Source: Bacteroides sp.
GTDB lineage: Bacteria > Bacteroidota > Bacteroidia > Bacteroidales > Bacteroidaceae
Reading direction: 5' to 3'
DNA length: 45,852 nt
NCBI GenBank assembly: GCA_015060705.1
Contig: SUXY01000021.1
Span: 1-45,852, forward strand
Positions within the stretch are counted from its first letter, which is position 1; each line of letters opens with the position of its first letter. Below, one piece after another: positions 44,644 through 45,852 of this stretch. The position numbers were made by a program, and so were the translations under genes. The notes beneath the pieces are model-generated. The model did not search any database and was not told where the DNA came from. It saw only the letters and a list, made by a program, of their open reading frames with translations.

Positions 44644-45143
44644 CGAACAAGAACATCGAGGAATACATCCAGCGTTTCATGGAAGGTGAAACGACGAATG
44701 CCGAGGAGCAAGCCATCTATCGCTTCTTCCACACCGAAGAGGTGCCCGAGCATCTGAAACCTTATACCGACATGTTCGCTTGGTATGAAGAAGGTATGCC
44801 CGAAGAAACGCTCCCTAAGTCTAAAACACGTCCACTTTGGAAACGTATTCCTTTGGAATTATGGAGCATGGGAATAGCCGCCATGCTGGTTATCGGCATC
44901 GGTTTGGGCATCGTCCTCTCCTTCGGTGACTCTACCAACGAAGAATGGTCGTGCTACGAAGGAAGCTATGTGGAGGTGAACGGCAAACGCATCACCGATG
45001 TAGAAGCCATCATGCCCATCATTCTCGAAACCTTGGCCGAAGCGGAGGAGATAGAAAAAGGCATCGAAAAACGCTTGGCCGAAGCCCGACACAAGGAAGA
45101 AGAAATTGAGAAAAGAGAAGAAATAACATTGAAAACCGATTAA
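44634..45143 (+). CDS. Single-pass membrane protein, possible anti-sigma factor
   Basis: 169-residue protein. Residues 1-80 are polar and acidic (NIEEYIQRFMEGETTNAEEQ, as in N-termini of FecR-like anti-sigma factors), then one hydrophobic helix (about 83-102, GIAAMLVIGIGLGIVLSF), and a C-terminal part ending in a charged coiled-coil-like stretch (AEEIEKGIEKRLAEARHKEE, about 140-160). The order (cytoplasmic domain, one helix, extracytoplasmic domain), and the 10-bp overlap with the sigma factor gene, fit an anti-sigma factor. No zinc-binding anti-sigma motif (HxxxCxxC) is present, so the role is inferred from position and topology only. Confidence 0.75.
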   Translation: MEITNKNIEEYIQRFMEGETTNAEEQAIYRFFHTEEVPEHLKPYTDMFAWYEEGMPEETLPKSKTRPLWKRIPLELWSMGIAAMLVIGIGLGIVLSFGDSTNEEWSCYEGSYVEVNGKRITDVEAIMPIILETLAEAEEIEKGIEKRLAEARHKEEEIEKREEITLKTD

Positions 45144-45155
45144 ACAAGAAGAACC

Positions 45156-45776
45156 ATGAAAGTAACCCATCTATTGAAATGTATAATGATTGCCTTGTTC
45201 ATTGGAATGAATGCATCACCCGCCATGGCACAAAAGAACATCGACAAAGTATTGGAAGAAATCGAAAGACGCAATGACGTGTCAGTCAATTCGGTCGTGA
45301 AACGCGACCCCAAAACCCGAAAGATTGTCAGCATCGTAAAGTCATTCAATCTTTCCAACCACTCAATGACAAGCAAACTTATCGAAGCTTTTGAGAAGGA
45401 CGAAGAATACACCGTTACCGCCATCAAGGACATGCCTAAAGGAAGACGGAATGCTGTAGGAACATGCCTCACCTTCATTTTCCTGAAGGACAACGAGAAA
45501 CGAACCTATACACTGAACGTCACTCCTAATGGTAAAATAAGCATATCTGCTATCATCAAGAAAGAAAAACAAAGGAAAGATTACTCTCTACACTTCGACA
45601 ATGACCTCAACGACATGGATTTCGAAATACAAACCATGGACAAGGAGCAGATAAAAGAATTACAAAAGTCCATCCAAAAATCCTTGAAAGGACTGAAACT
45701 GAAGAACCTTACCCAACTGGAATTCGACAAGTTGGGTTGTACCATAACAGCAGACGAATTGGAAGTCCATCTTTGA
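45156..45776 (+). CDS. Secreted DUF5024-like protein
   Basis: 206-residue exported protein of unknown function. The signal peptide is about residues 1-26 (MKVTHLLKCIMIALFIGMN, ending PAMAQ). The mature part starts NIDKVLEEIERRNDVSVNSVVKRD, then has a region of alternating strands (TYTLNVTPNGKISISAII) and a helical tail (KEQIKELQKSIQKSLKGLK). It resembles the DUF5024 group found after ECF sigma/membrane protein pairs in Bacteroides; that assignment is from memory and moderate. It is 12 bp after the membrane protein gene and is followed by a terminator, completing a three-gene unit. Confidence 0.72.
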   Translation: MKVTHLLKCIMIALFIGMNASPAMAQKNIDKVLEEIERRNDVSVNSVVKRDPKTRKIVSIVKSFNLSNHSMTSKLIEAFEKDEEYTVTAIKDMPKGRRNAVGTCLTFIFLKDNEKRTYTLNVTPNGKISISAIIKKEKQRKDYSLHFDNDLNDMDFEIQTMDKEQIKELQKSIQKSLKGLKLKNLTQLEFDKLGCTITADELEVHL

Positions 45777-45806
45777 TGGCAGTGTCCAAAATATTGTGTA
45801 AATGAG

Positions 45807-45852
45807 AAAACAGGATCCAGGTATAATCTCCTATATCTGGATTCTGTTTTCA
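45807..45852 (+). terminator. Terminator of the sigma factor operon
   Basis: A 19-bp stem (45807-45825 with 45832-45850, two G-U pairs) of AAAACAGGATCCAGGTATA type with a 6-nt loop, ending in TTTT at the right edge of the window. It lies 31 bp past the last stop. Confidence 0.85.

Overview
The window looks like a chromosome segment of a gut Bacteroidales bacterium, most likely Bacteroides or Phocaeicola. The evidence is a fused lpxC-fabZ gene inside an lpxD-lpxC/fabZ-lpxA cluster, many secreted or lipoprotein glycoside hydrolases, promoter boxes of the Bacteroidetes TAnnTTTG type, and few Shine-Dalgarno-like start contexts. Species cannot be fixed from the sequence alone.

Region 1 (1-17314, all on the minus strand) is one long glycan-degradation operon read right to left. 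It encodes a GH20 hexosaminidase, a two-domain SGNH/sialate O-acetylesterase, a GH2 beta-mannosidase, a second GH20, a NanM-like sialic acid mutarotase, a third GH20, a GH92 alpha-mannosidase and a GH2 beta-galactosidase cut by the left edge. All carry signal peptides or lipoboxes. Together they would strip O-acetyl groups, galactose, N-acetylhexosamine and mannose from sialylated host N- and O-glycans. No sialidase, SusC/SusD pair or sialic acid transporter is visible; they may lie to the left. Copies of a palindromic element (TGTCATTCAGA ends) sit in three of its intergenic gaps.

Region 2 (about 17300-19200) is a decayed accessory patch: a 150-bp palindrome with GGCAGTAA arms, the C-terminal third of a LacI-type regulator, an intact Rpn/PDDEXK transposase-like gene with its own promoter and terminator, and a tRNA-Arg(CCG) gene.

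Region 3 (19333-26531, plus strand) holds asnA, then ung-uvrA and a fourth GH20 placed 21 bp behind uvrA. Region 4 (26541-31446) holds cstA with a translationally coupled two-helix membrane protein, a divergent GHL10-type secreted glycosidase, and an orphan TolC/NodT-type outer-membrane lipoprotein.

Region 5 (31522-43865, plus strand) is mostly housekeeping: a membrane-anchored MutS-family ATPase, purM, a small membrane protein, prfA and pyrF, closed by a strong terminator; then lpxD, lpxC-fabZ, lpxA, a PRiA4_ORF3-like gene, miaA, and a GH29 alpha-L-fucosidase coupled to miaA by an ATGA overlap. Region 6 (44088-45852) is an ECF sigma factor, a single-pass membrane protein that may be its antagonist, and a secreted DUF5024-like protein, closed by a terminator.

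The less expected observations are the modular palindromic element family (five copies, one of which now encodes the C-terminus of the esterase), carbohydrate genes attached to housekeeping genes (uvrA-GH20, miaA-GH29), promoter boxes that force later start codons for three genes, and the sigma factor/membrane protein/secreted protein triad.
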